DNA of 19,793 nucleotides from an uncultured Hymenobacter sp. (lineage in GTDB: Bacteria; Bacteroidota; Bacteroidia; Cytophagales; Hymenobacteraceae), in contig CALMOO010000495.1 of NCBI GenBank assembly GCA_937871705.1, positions 7,295 through 27,087 on the forward strand, written 5' to 3'. Positions 1 to 7,937 of the stretch are shown one piece after another (the stretch's first letter is position 1; each line of letters opens with the position of its first letter). A model generated the notes under the pieces. That model saw only the letters and a program-made list of their open reading frames with translations. It searched no databases and was not told the DNA's origin. The position numbers and the translations under genes were made by a program.

Positions 1-143
1 CCCCGGTCTGCCGCCCACTACCCGCCAGCTCGTCCGCCTACCCTAGCGCCTGTGTACAACTGTCTTGTCAGACTCTCCCTCATTTTAGAAGAAGGGGTAA
101 GAGAAGGGCTCCGACTAACTACTATTCTACCTCCAACCTATAG

Positions 144-1391
144 ATGAAACAATTCTTTACCGCTATCTGCTGCCTATTGCTCACCAGCCCGGCCTTTGCC
201 CAATGGACCAGCATGGGCCCCGGTGGCGAAGCTCTCAGCTCCGTCAGCTTTGCCGATGCCAACAACGGCTGGATTTGCGGGGCTAACTCCATCTTCTATC
301 GAACCCACGATGGGGGCAAGACGTGGAGTTATATTCCCAACTTCTACAACTTCGAGCCCCACAACAACATGCGCACCGTCGCCGCCACGGCCGCCGACAT
401 GGTGGTGCTGTTGGAAGAGCTGCCGACCACGGCTACGCCCACTGTCATTTACCACTCGGAGTATAATACCTACAACATCTACGGCTATTGGGCGGCTACG
501 AACGGCCTGGGCGACCACAACACCCTGAGCCTGCGCCAGCTCTCGACCGGCTTCGCCGTCGGCAACGGGGGCTCGTTGGCCCTCTCGCGCGACAAAGGCT
601 TCAGCTGGACGAACGTCACCAGTGGCACCCAAAACGACCTGTTCGCCGCCGACTCACCCGATGGCACCGTCGCCTACCTGGCTGGTAATAAAGGCACCCT
701 GCGCAAAGCGGTGGGCCCCGCCTTCACCAGCTGGCGGGCCCTGAATACCACGACCACGGCCCGGCTTACGGGGGTTTGGTTCGTCACGGCCCAGCAGGGC
801 TATATCGTGGGCGATGGCGGCACGGCCCTGCGCACCACCGACGGCGGCACTACCTGGACGCCAATGCCCGTCGGCACCATCGCCGACCTGAGCGCCGTGC
901 GCTTTCTCAACGCCACCACCGGCTTCATTGTCGGGGAAGTGGGCACGCTGTTGCTCACCACTGATGGTGGCCAGACCTGGAAGCCGGAAGCCAGCAACAC
1001 CTACGAAAGCCTGAGCAGCATCAGCGCCACGGCCGATGGCTCGACCATCTGGGTGGCGGGCGGCGGGGGCACCGTGCTCAAGCGCGGCCCTGTTACCGTG
1101 ACGCCGCTGGCCAGTCGCAGCACCACGGCCGGGTCCACCTGGCACGCCTACCCCAACCCGTTCACGACCACGCTCCGCCTGGACCTACCCCCCAACACGG
1201 CCTCGCTGGACGTGCGCCTGCTCGACCCAGCCGGTCGCCTGCTCACGCAGCAAACGGTGCCGGCCACTGTAGCCCGCGCCAACTACGCGCTCCCCCTGCC
1301 CGAGCGCCTGGCCGCAGGCGTCTACCTGCTGCAAGTTGCTGCTCCAGGTCAGGCGCCGGAAACCCAGCGCCTAGTATGCTTGCCTAACTAA
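144..1391 (+). CDS. Secreted YCF48-repeat protein with T9SS type A sorting domain
   Basis: A 415-aa protein predicted to be exported by Sec and then secreted or surface-attached by the type IX system. It starts with a clear signal peptide (MKQFFTAICCLLLTSPAFAQ). The middle carries several YCF48/BNR-like blade repeats of the form GxxxGxxGTxxxTxDGGxTW, for example near residues 40-62, 210-232 and 250-275, so residues about 20-310 should fold as a beta-propeller. From about residue 330 the sequence YPNPF begins a typical Por-secretion C-terminal domain (beta-sandwich with LLDPAGR and GVYLLQV strands), which T9SS uses for export and removes on secretion. The substrate or ligand is unknown; homology to the photosystem II assembly factor is only at repeat level. 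The next gene starts 56 nt downstream on the same strand and may be cotranscribed. The domain call is strong; the biological role is not known. Confidence 0.9.
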   Translation: MKQFFTAICCLLLTSPAFAQWTSMGPGGEALSSVSFADANNGWICGANSIFYRTHDGGKTWSYIPNFYNFEPHNNMRTVAATAADMVVLLEELPTTATPTVIYHSEYNTYNIYGYWAATNGLGDHNTLSLRQLSTGFAVGNGGSLALSRDKGFSWTNVTSGTQNDLFAADSPDGTVAYLAGNKGTLRKAVGPAFTSWRALNTTTTARLTGVWFVTAQQGYIVGDGGTALRTTDGGTTWTPMPVGTIADLSAVRFLNATTGFIVGEVGTLLLTTDGGQTWKPEASNTYESLSSISATADGSTIWVAGGGGTVLKRGPVTVTPLASRSTTAGSTWHAYPNPFTTTLRLDLPPNTASLDVRLLDPAGRLLTQQTVPATVARANYALPLPERLAAGVYLLQVAAPGQAPETQRLVCLPN

Positions 1392-1447
1392 GCGCTGGGC
1401 TGAAAAACTGCTATTGCTTTATTCATCACTATCCTATTCCTTACTAG

Positions 1448-2212
1448 ATGCACGCAAAGCTTACCCCCCTCTTCCTCGCCAGCAGCCTGCTGTTGGCCTC
1501 CGCCGCCCAGGCACAAGTAACCTTTAGCGTGGGTCCGCACGTAGGCCTGAGCGTCGCAACTGCCTCCTACAATGCCGATGGCGGCACCTTCAAGCTTCAC
1601 TCCCGCAGCGGCCTGGAGGCGGGCCTGGTCGGTGACCTACGCGTGGGGCACTTCGCCCTACAGCCTGCCGTACTGTATACGCAGAAGGGCTTTGGCCTGG
1701 ATTATAGCTACGCCAACCTATCCGCTCCTGGTACGACGTCCACCTACGGCGGCACGACGACGTATCGCCTCAACTACCTCACTATTCCCCTTACCCTCGC
1801 CTATGCCCAACACACCGATGGCCAAGGCTTTCAGCTCGCAGCTGGGCCCTATATAGGCTTGCTGCTAGGCGGTCATTACGATAATACTACCGTCGTGACG
1901 GGTAGTAATCCTGCCACCTCTCAGAGCAGTGGTGATGTGGCGGCGGGCGAGTATAACCGCTATGTTTTCTACAGTACTTCCAAAGACACTAGGTTTCACT
2001 CCCGTCGTCTGGATGCCGGGCTGCAAGTCGGGCTGGGCTACCGGGTAGGTAACATGCTGGTGCAAGCTGGCTACAGCCTCGGCTTGCGGAATGTGGGCGC
2101 TGACGACCAGTATGATTATGGCAACGGCCAAACCGAAACGTACGATGGCCCGGTCTATCGCAACCGGACGTTTCACTTCTCGCTTGCCTATCTGTTCAGC
2201 GCTAAAAGTTAA
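1448..2212 (+). CDS. Outer-membrane beta-barrel protein (PorT-like family)
   Basis: A 254-aa protein with an N-terminal signal peptide (MHAKLTPLFLASSLLLASAA, cleavage near AQAQ). The mature part alternates aromatic and small residues in the pattern of membrane beta-strands (VGPHVGLSVATAS, GLVGDLRVGHFALQPAVLYTQ, LDAGLQVGLGYRVGNMLVQAG). It ends in the strand FHFSLAYLFSAKS, like the last strand of a Bacteroidota outer-membrane barrel of the PorT or OMP_b-brl_2 type, 8-10 strands long. Its role is not identifiable; such proteins range from structural porins to T9SS accessory factors. It lies 56 nt after the T9SS cargo gene on the same strand. Long inverted arms (2219-2225 with 2262-2268) follow the stop but lack a T-run, so they are not called a terminator. 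Confidence 0.8.
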   Translation: MHAKLTPLFLASSLLLASAAQAQVTFSVGPHVGLSVATASYNADGGTFKLHSRSGLEAGLVGDLRVGHFALQPAVLYTQKGFGLDYSYANLSAPGTTSTYGGTTTYRLNYLTIPLTLAYAQHTDGQGFQLAAGPYIGLLLGGHYDNTTVVTGSNPATSQSSGDVAAGEYNRYVFYSTSKDTRFHSRRLDAGLQVGLGYRVGNMLVQAGYSLGLRNVGADDQYDYGNGQTETYDGPVYRNRTFHFSLAYLFSAKS

Positions 2213-2304
2213 TTATCCATGGTGGTAAGACCTACCAGGTCAAGTACTACTTAATCGATAGCCACCATGCCATATTATACCCATCGCAGAGTGAGTTGCA
2301 ACTA

Positions 2305-3397
2305 GCTTAGGCTAAAAGTACTAAACTTGCTGTATGAAGGTCAGCTTGACAGTCGAGCAACGCCGGGCATTACGCCAGTTGCAGAAACAACGCCGCGACG
2401 ATGAGGGCTACGTCAAGGTCACAGTACTGCTCATGCTCGACAGTGGCTGGTCATTGGTGAGCGTGGCGGAGGCGCTCGGCCTAGACGAGGCGACCGGCTA
2501 CCGCTACGTGCGGGCCTTCACCGACCTGGGCCTGGAAAAGTATCTCTTGCACGAGCGCCCCGGCTACTGGGGCCTGCTCACCAGCGCCCAGTTGGCCCAC
2601 TTGTGCCGCGAAGTCAATACCACACTTTATACCGATGTGCGCGCTATTCAGGCCTGGCTGGCGCAGACACAGCGTGTGCACTACTCCGTTTCCGGCCTGA
2701 CGGAGTTGTTGCACCGGCTAGGGTTTACCTACAAGCTCACCACGCCCGTGCCTTGCCAGGCGGATGCCGCCGCACAGGCTGACTTTCTCGAGGAACTGGC
2801 CGTGCTTGAAGCCCACGTGGCGCGGGGTGAGGCCGTGCTGTATTACGCCGACGCGGCCCATCCTACCCACAATACCCATTGTACCCGCGCCGGGTGCCAA
2901 GTGGGGCAAGAGCGGCCCCTGCTCACGGTCAGCGGCCGCGAACGGGTGAATCTGAACGCGGCGCTCAACGCCTACGACCCCACCCAGGTGCTGCTGGATG
3001 AAACCAGCTGTGTCAATGCCCAAAGCACGAGACGCTTATACGAGCAGCTGCTGGTAGCCCACCCCGATAAGGTCCGTATCTACGTCATCTGTGACAACGC
3101 CCGCTACTACAAAAACAAGGATTTACGCGAGTGGCTGGTCGACAAGCCCATCTGCCAAGTATTTCTACCGCCCTATTCACCCAATCTGAATTTGATTGAG
3201 CGCTTCTGGAACTACCTGCGCCAGAAGATTATCAATACCACTTTCTACCGCACCAAAGGCCAGTTCCGCACCGCTGTCCTCGACTTCTTCGACCGGCTCT
3301 CCGAGGGTGGCCAAGACCTCACGTCCCTATTAACCCGGAAATTTCATATCCTCGACGCGCAATCTACTTCGTGACGAGTATAGCTTGGCACCTAAGC
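2305..3397 (+). mobile_element. IS630-family insertion sequence, proposed limits
   Basis: The transposase gene at 2334-3374 is bracketed by imperfect inverted ends: GCTTAGG at 2305-2311 and its complement CCTAAGC at 3391-3397, with a further AAG match inside. This gives 1093 bp, a normal IS630 size. The left end is preceded by TA, the usual IS630 target. The right end is followed by AG rather than TA, so either the duplication has decayed or the right limit is slightly wrong. The boundaries are therefore tentative; that an IS630 element is present is secure. Confidence 0.5.
2334..3374 (+). CDS. IS630-family DDE transposase
   Basis: A 346-aa transposase in one uninterrupted frame. The N-terminal 120 residues contain a helix-turn-helix region (MLDSGWSLVSVAEALGLDEA, then a winged-helix-like second domain) for end binding. 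The catalytic part shows the DDE triad in IS630 style: D in YYADAAH, D in YVICDNARYYKNKD, and E in LIERFWNYLRQK, preceded by the family hallmark LPPYSPNLN. Length and motif order are normal, so the gene may still be active. It lies 29 nt inside the proposed left end. In many IS630 elements the transposase is split over two frames; here it is not. Confidence 0.95.
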   Translation: MKVSLTVEQRRALRQLQKQRRDDEGYVKVTVLLMLDSGWSLVSVAEALGLDEATGYRYVRAFTDLGLEKYLLHERPGYWGLLTSAQLAHLCREVNTTLYTDVRAIQAWLAQTQRVHYSVSGLTELLHRLGFTYKLTTPVPCQADAAAQADFLEELAVLEAHVARGEAVLYYADAAHPTHNTHCTRAGCQVGQERPLLTVSGRERVNLNAALNAYDPTQVLLDETSCVNAQSTRRLYEQLLVAHPDKVRIYVICDNARYYKNKDLREWLVDKPICQVFLPPYSPNLNLIERFWNYLRQKIINTTFYRTKGQFRTAVLDFFDRLSEGGQDLTSLLTRKFHILDAQSTS

Positions 3398-3453
3398 AGA
3401 CAGTGGTGAGGCATTGCCGCTGCAGATAAGTTACTGCTATAACTAAACGCTCG

Positions 3454-3600
3454 TGGCTGTTGCAGAACTCGTCAGTTCACTCAACTAGGAGAGTATTCAG
3501 CGTAGAAACGGCCATAAAGTAGCATTATCACCCATTTTATGAACTGATTTAGCGGTCAGCGACAGCGCGCAAAGTTCTAAACGGAGTTCTGCAACAGCCA
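3454..3600. repeat. MITE-like element with 17-bp perfect inverted ends
   Basis: TGGCTGTTGCAGAACTC at 3454-3470 is repeated as its exact reverse complement at 3584-3600. The 147-bp unit is flanked on both sides by CGCTCG (3448-3453 and 3601-3606), which looks like a 6-bp target duplication. No ORF lies inside. The structure fits a non-autonomous miniature element mobilised by a transposase elsewhere; GGCTGTTGCA-type ends occur in several IS families, so I do not name one. It is separate from the neighbouring IS630, whose proposed ends are different. Confidence 0.72.
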
Positions 3601-3606
3601 CGCTCG

Positions 3607-3943
3607 TTTGACTGTACTAGCCAGCTGTTAGTTGATGCGGCAGAAAACGTCTTACATGAAGGCAGAAGCAGTTTAGAAAACGGGTCCTACTATTAAAGTA
3701 TAATAAACCCACTAGGCGAGACGCGTAAGGTGTACTTGGCGATTGAAGTAGATGATGTCACGATATGGCTCAAAGTACACAGATTTGTCTTTGACTTGCC
3801 ATTGGGCCCTTATTGGATGGTTTTGACAAGAGCGTTTCCAGCGTGTAGAGGTCTTTTTTTGAGCCTTTCGGGTTGACCCTTTATTGGAGTATCAACTAGC
3901 TAAACTTTTCTCTGCTTTTTGCTGGCTCAGTTTATAGGTAAGC
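3607..3943. other. Spacer without a supported gene
   Basis: AT-leaning sequence between the MITE and the broken metallo-hydrolase gene. A frame of about 60 codons is open on the plus strand from about 3699 to 3880, but it has no ATG and no recognisable motif. A short GGGT-TG-ACCC hairpin near 3872-3881 is too weak to call a terminator. Confidence 0.5.
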
Positions 3944-4510
3944 TTACAGGAAGCTGACAATGGGCGTGCCGCTGGGCACGGCCCGCAGGCGTCCGTCCGT
4001 ACCAGTGACGATGCTCGGTGGGATAACGGGTTCTTCCTCCTGGCCAGCTGGGGGTAGCTCGATAGCCAGGCCATCCAGGTTCTCCGTGCCAGTCGCTGAC
4101 CCATCTTCGCGAAGGGCCTCTACTTAAATGATGAGGGTCTTATCGCCGAAATACGCCTGCGGATTATCGATTAAGACCGTGCTTAAGCCCGCGTATTCGA
4201 GGTAGTTTTCCAGCTTCGCCAGAATGCGAGCCTCCTCCGTCAGCTTGGGCAGTACGACCGTGCGGATAGTGAAGCGGTCCTTCAACTCATCCAGGCCGTT
4301 GATATGGTCGGCGTGGAAGTGGGAAAGAAATAGTAGGTCAATCACGCTGTCGGGGGGTAGCTCCGTGGTTACTTTACGGAGGAACTGCTCTCTTTTGGGC
4401 GTCAGGGAGACGCAGTCGTACACGACCGTTAGGACGTCCATGCCTTCGTAGTGCTGCTCGGTGTAAAAAGTCCCCTGGCCCACCGGATGGAATGTTCGCA
4501 GAAATGACAT
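3944..4510 (-). pseudogene. MBL-fold metallo-hydrolase, interrupted by an in-frame stop and truncated
   Basis: The first 128 codons (4510 to 4127) encode the start of a metallo-beta-lactamase-fold protein: MSFLRTFHPVGQGTFYTEQ, then strand and helix elements and the metal-binding motif LFLSHFHADHINGLD (HxHxDH). A TAA at 4124-4126 stops the frame right after YFGDKTLII. Reading through it, the same frame stays open for 59 more codons of plausible protein (VEALREDGSATGTENLDGLA ... GTPIVSFL) to a second TAA at 3944-3946. The later MBL metal ligands (distal His, Asp, His) are absent, so even the read-through product is only part of the family's usual length. The CAA/AAA-to-TAA change and 3' loss suggest a decaying gene at the edge of the island. 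Stand-alone MBL-fold hydrolases occur in defence loci, but the original substrate cannot be told. Confidence 0.75.
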
Positions 4511-4906
4511 AGTAGTGGGCTAAGGTAGCAAGTGGGCAAGTGTCCCCGTTGGACGTGTATAGCCTTCCAGATACTGGCGCTGGCCAAGTGGCGCGCTTGT
4601 AAAACAAATGATATTGTCCAGCAAGCAGTACATTGCAACGGTCTGTTGGCGCATGGTCGGGACGGTAAAGGGAGGTTAGAAACCCTAAGCCTAGTTCATT
4701 CCTGCCGAAAAGAATACCTATCCACAACTTAAGTTGGTAAGTAAAAGCACTGAACTGTTCGTTGCGCTAATAACATGGCATGTTAGGGAGTACATCCTGA
4801 TCACCCGGCAACGTATAGAGTGTATAGCGATGCCAATCCAGCGCTACGTTGCGACCCGTATTTAAGAATCACTAAAAGTCAGCTCACGATTATAATTATC
4901 TGTTTT
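4511..4906. other. Intergenic region upstream of the first ATPase/HNH pair
   Basis: This holds the presumed divergent control regions of the broken MBL gene (minus) and the ATPase gene (plus). The only clear structure is a 15-bp palindrome at 4771-4785. Composition changes here from GC-rich to AT-rich. No ORF with recognisable content was found, and no convincing TAnnTTTG promoter box. Confidence 0.5.
4771..4785. promoter_or_regulatory. Perfect 15-bp palindrome, possible operator
   Basis: TAACATG-G-CATGTTA, seven paired bases around one central base, 122 nt before the ATPase start at 4907. It could bind a dimeric regulator of the AT-rich ATPase/HNH operon. No regulator gene is adjacent, so the function is a guess. 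Confidence 0.3.
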
Positions 4907-6292
4907 ATGAAAACTAGCCCTATTTATGTAAAAAATATTAAGCTAACTAATGTAGAAACCTTCGTTGAGGAAGTAGAATTAAAGTTCTTAAAGGCGGACG
5001 ATACTATTTCGCGCTGGACATTGATACTTGGTGATAACGGCATCGGTAAATCTAATTTACTGCAATTTATTGCCTGGATGAAACCACAATTGCCCTATGA
5101 TGCCAATGATACTAATAATCTGGACCCGGCACCCGTAATTAACGATGAGGAAAATGAGGTATTAGAGCGGTTAGTGCATAAAGACCAAAGTGGAAGCCAG
5201 GAAGCCGTGGCTAGTGCACTCTTTGTAGCTAACCAGTCACTGAATAAAAAAACTACTGCACGTACCAGTGAGTGCAAAACTGAGATAATTATTGGTATTG
5301 ATAGTTTGGGTAAGCTAAAAAGAGTTGACCCAACACTAGACGCGGATGTGCAAGGGATTTTTTACAAAGAGGATGTAACGGTCTACGGCTACAGCGCATC
5401 CCGGCAGTTAGGTAAATTGAATCTAAATAATCCCAAACTGCTAGATACAATTCCGAATTTCATTCGGGAGAAAACGGAGCTTTATGATGCGGAAGAGATT
5501 TTGCACACGCTGCAATACGCCGCATTGGGCTCTAAGAAAACAGAAGAAAGACAAAAATACCGGTCATTCATTAAGCGCATCAAGCAAATGCTGGTGACGC
5601 TGCTGCCGGACTTTGAGCAAATCCAGAACATTGAAATTAATCCTCCTACAGTATTTTCTCAATATTCAACCGGCGGGCTCGTAATCACTACCAGACACGG
5701 CCAAAAAATTCCTTTCAATGATTTTAGCCTCGGCTACAAGACCGTTACCTCCTGGGTAGTCGACTTGGCGTGGCGTCTATTCAGTAAGCACCACCTCACG
5801 AGTGATAAGCCGTTAGAAGAGCCGGCTATTGTGCTGATTGACGAAATTGATTTGCACTTACATCCTAAGTGGCAGCAGCAGATAATGGCGAATTTGTCTC
5901 TCCATTTCCCCAATGTTCAATTCATTGCTACGGCGCATAGCCCCCTTATGGTGCAGGCCGCTTTCGATTTGAACTATGCCGTCTTACATTATGATAAAGC
6001 ACTCGGCAGCGTCAGCATTACCAATCGGCCGGAGGGCATTGATGGCTGGCGGGTAGACCAGATACTGACTAGCGACTTCTTTGACCTCAAGTCGGCTCGG
6101 GGGACGGCGTTTGATAAGCTGCTCATCGACCGGGATGCACTTGTGGCTAAAAAGCGATTAACTGAACTAGATAAACGCCGGTTAAAAGCTATCAATGCGC
6201 AATTAGTGCAACCGCCAACGAGTGAAAATATTGAAGAAGTAAATAATCGAAGACAGTTAGCAGAATTGGTTCAAAAAATGAGAAACAAATAA
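4907..6292 (+). CDS. ptuA: AAA/ABC-type ATPase of a Septu-like defence pair (module 1)
   Basis: A 461-aa ATPase; the frame extends upstream to 4820, but the ATG at 4907 gives the natural start MKTSPIYVKNIKLTNVETF, an SMC/OLD-like first strand. Motifs: Walker A GDNGIGKS at residues 42-49, a degenerate ABC signature FSLGYKT near 273-279, Walker B IVLIDEIDLHLHPKW near 308-322, and H-loop ATAHS with His 344. About 220 residues between the ATP motifs form the usual helical insertion. In the Septu family PtuA forms an ATP-binding complex that holds the HNH partner PtuB in check until phage infection triggers DNA degradation; the role here is inferred from that family and from the HNH gene that follows after 10 nt. 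The same protein pair also occurs in some retrons, but no reverse transcriptase is nearby. Codon use is clearly AT-richer than in flanking genes, suggesting recent transfer. Confidence 0.85.
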   Translation: MKTSPIYVKNIKLTNVETFVEEVELKFLKADDTISRWTLILGDNGIGKSNLLQFIAWMKPQLPYDANDTNNLDPAPVINDEENEVLERLVHKDQSGSQEAVASALFVANQSLNKKTTARTSECKTEIIIGIDSLGKLKRVDPTLDADVQGIFYKEDVTVYGYSASRQLGKLNLNNPKLLDTIPNFIREKTELYDAEEILHTLQYAALGSKKTEERQKYRSFIKRIKQMLVTLLPDFEQIQNIEINPPTVFSQYSTGGLVITTRHGQKIPFNDFSLGYKTVTSWVVDLAWRLFSKHHLTSDKPLEEPAIVLIDEIDLHLHPKWQQQIMANLSLHFPNVQFIATAHSPLMVQAAFDLNYAVLHYDKALGSVSITNRPEGIDGWRVDQILTSDFFDLKSARGTAFDKLLIDRDALVAKKRLTELDKRRLKAINAQLVQPPTSENIEEVNNRRQLAELVQKMRNK

Positions 6293-6302
6293 TTCTGGAA
6301 GG

Positions 6303-7091
6303 ATGATTAGGGTGATTAAACCAACCACTATACCCCGTCACCTAGCGCAAGTTGGTCAGCAAGAGAAGCTGCTTAATCAAAATTCTTACGATGCTGACGC
6401 GCAAGCATATCTTACGGGAAAAATAGTTTTTCTAATTAAGAAAGCCTTGTATGGCAGCCCAACCATAAAAAAGGTCTTGAGAAAGGCGCAACACGGTAAA
6501 TGCTGCTACTGCGAAAAGGAGCAGATAGACGAGGCGGGAGCTGTTGAGCATTATCGTCCCAAGGGCGGGTATAAATTGCTGCGCAACGAGCGGTCGTCTG
6601 CTAAGCCGGGTTACTACTGGCTTGCCTACGAATGGAGCAACCTGTACTTTATATGTTGCCGCTGCAATACGGTAAAATCCAGTTTATTCCCCCTAGTTGA
6701 CGAAACTACCAGGGCGAAATCACATCATAACAACATTGCTGCAGAAGTGCCCTATATCCTGGACCCGGGAGGAACTATGGACCCGCGCGTCCACATAAAA
6801 TTTGATAAAAACCTGATTCAGGGGGTTACCGAATTTGGTAAAAAGACGATTGAAATTTGTAAACTCAATCGGCCGGAGCTGAATGATAAGCGGCAGGAAC
6901 TGCTCAATATCATTGATATACACCTTGGGGAAATCTACGTTAACGATAATCCGACAGATGCCAAGTTTCTGCGCTCGCAAGGGTTCCTAATTCAGTGTCA
7001 GCAACCCACTGCGCCATTTTCAGCAGTGGCTATTGACTATTTGCGTAACTTCTCGGATTACTTGCTTCAACGCGGTATTCCAGTAAGTTAG
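6303..7091 (+). CDS. ptuB: HNH endonuclease of the Septu-like pair (module 1)
   Basis: A 262-aa HNH nuclease of the type found with PtuA-like ATPases (the TIGR02646-like, retron/Septu HNH group). The zinc-bound beta-beta-alpha-metal fold is visible: C67xxC70 in GKCCYCEKE, the catalytic His 83 in VEHYRPKGG, then NLYFICCRCNTVKSS with C118/C121, Asn 122 and Lys 125. It is expected to cut nucleic acid when released by the ATPase. It starts 10 nt after the ATPase stop, with a purine-rich TGGAAGG before the ATG, so the two form an operon. Its last 62 nt (7030-7091) overlap in antisense the 3' end of the HExxH gene on the minus strand. It shares the AT-rich composition of the ATPase gene. Confidence 0.87.
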   Translation: MIRVIKPTTIPRHLAQVGQQEKLLNQNSYDADAQAYLTGKIVFLIKKALYGSPTIKKVLRKAQHGKCCYCEKEQIDEAGAVEHYRPKGGYKLLRNERSSAKPGYYWLAYEWSNLYFICCRCNTVKSSLFPLVDETTRAKSHHNNIAAEVPYILDPGGTMDPRVHIKFDKNLIQGVTEFGKKTIEICKLNRPELNDKRQELLNIIDIHLGEIYVNDNPTDAKFLRSQGFLIQCQQPTAPFSAVAIDYLRNFSDYLLQRGIPVS

Positions 7092-7932
7092 CTGCCAGCT
7101 GCCGGCCGGCTGCCGTTAGCCCATCAGCCTGCATAAAATCAGCCACCAGTTGCACTTCCTGCGCGATGGACAAGAGGCGCTCTGACGCAAAATCTGTTGC
7201 CTCGCCTGTGCAGCCAGCCTGGGTGATGAGTGCCTGGTAAAAAGCCTGCACGGCCCGAAATACGAATAACCCGTGCAGTACTCCTCGCACCGGGCGGTCT
7301 TCATCGCGCCAGGGCGAATAGTACACGGCTAAGCTGCCGGTCTGCACGAGGTCCACGACGCTTTCGAGCAGGGTCAGGTGCAGGTGCATGGTTTCGTGGA
7401 GCACGGCCTCGGCTACGCGCAGGGCAGCTAATTCGGAATCCTCCTCACAGACCGTCACGAAAACGGAAAACGGTATAGCCGGGTGGCTGTAGCTGACGTC
7501 GATTTCGGGGTCAGGCTGGCGTAATACCTGTACCGAGTGTGTTAGCGCGAGCACGCAGGCGTGGGCGGGCGCTACCTCGGCCAGCATAGCCAGTGCCCGA
7601 CATAGTTTGGCCGGGACATGGCCAGTAAAAAGCTCTGCGATAGGTAGCGGTTCAAGCCCGTGCTCGTCATAAAACGCTCGCAGGTGGTCGAAATCCGGCT
7701 CTTCCAGCAGTAGAGTTTCATTTATCATCAAGGCAGATTGCCTCGGCAATATTAACTGGGCCTGCTGGGCACCCAGGCAGTTGGCAATGCTGTAGTGCGC
7801 TGCATCAATTTGCCGCCCGGCCGCCAGTTGCTGCCAGCCGACCTGCGCCAAAGCGGTAGCCGTCGCCTTATCAAAAATGGAAAAGGGCGCCTGTAGATAC
7901 GTGTGGGCAAAGGCGGGGAAAGAAGCAGTCAT
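7030..7932 (-). CDS. HExxH-type peptide hydroxylase of the RiPP cluster
   Basis: A 300-aa protein with HETMHLHL (His 179, Glu 180, His 183) in a helix, followed by SPWRDEDRPVRGVLHGLFVF near residues 206-225. This pair of motifs marks the HExxH family linked to radical-SAM-made RiPPs, members of which are reported as alpha-ketoglutarate-dependent peptide beta-hydroxylases rather than proteases. The first 130 residues are variable and helical, probably substrate-binding. It begins 5 nt after the 2OG oxygenase gene and is the last gene of the four-gene operon. The stop is inside the converging HNH gene, so the final 20 or so residues are encoded opposite the end of that nuclease. Alternative: a true metalloprotease maturing the peptide; the family context argues against this. 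Confidence 0.83.
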   Translation of the reverse strand: MTASFPAFAHTYLQAPFSIFDKATATALAQVGWQQLAAGRQIDAAHYSIANCLGAQQAQLILPRQSALMINETLLLEEPDFDHLRAFYDEHGLEPLPIAELFTGHVPAKLCRALAMLAEVAPAHACVLALTHSVQVLRQPDPEIDVSYSHPAIPFSVFVTVCEEDSELAALRVAEAVLHETMHLHLTLLESVVDLVQTGSLAVYYSPWRDEDRPVRGVLHGLFVFRAVQAFYQALITQAGCTGEATDFASERLLSIAQEVQLVADFMQADGLTAAGRQLAANLLEYRVEASNPRSYANSQ

Positions 7933-7937
7933 GGAAG

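Noticed and set aside
2219..2268. Inverted arms ATGGTGG/CCACCAT plus GACCT-ACC-AGGTC after the beta-barrel gene as a terminator
   Set aside because: The loop is long and no T-run follows on either strand; it may be an old element end but cannot be supported.
3699..3880. Open plus-strand frame reading VYLAIEVDDVTIWLKVHRFV
   Set aside because: It has no start codon, about 60 codons, no recognised motif, and lies in an element-rich spacer; chance cannot be excluded.
4820..4906. Upstream extension of the first ATPase (29 extra residues)
   Set aside because: The extension has a hydrophobic run (LTIIIICF) unlike the family, and the ATG at 4907 starts just before the expected first beta-strand.
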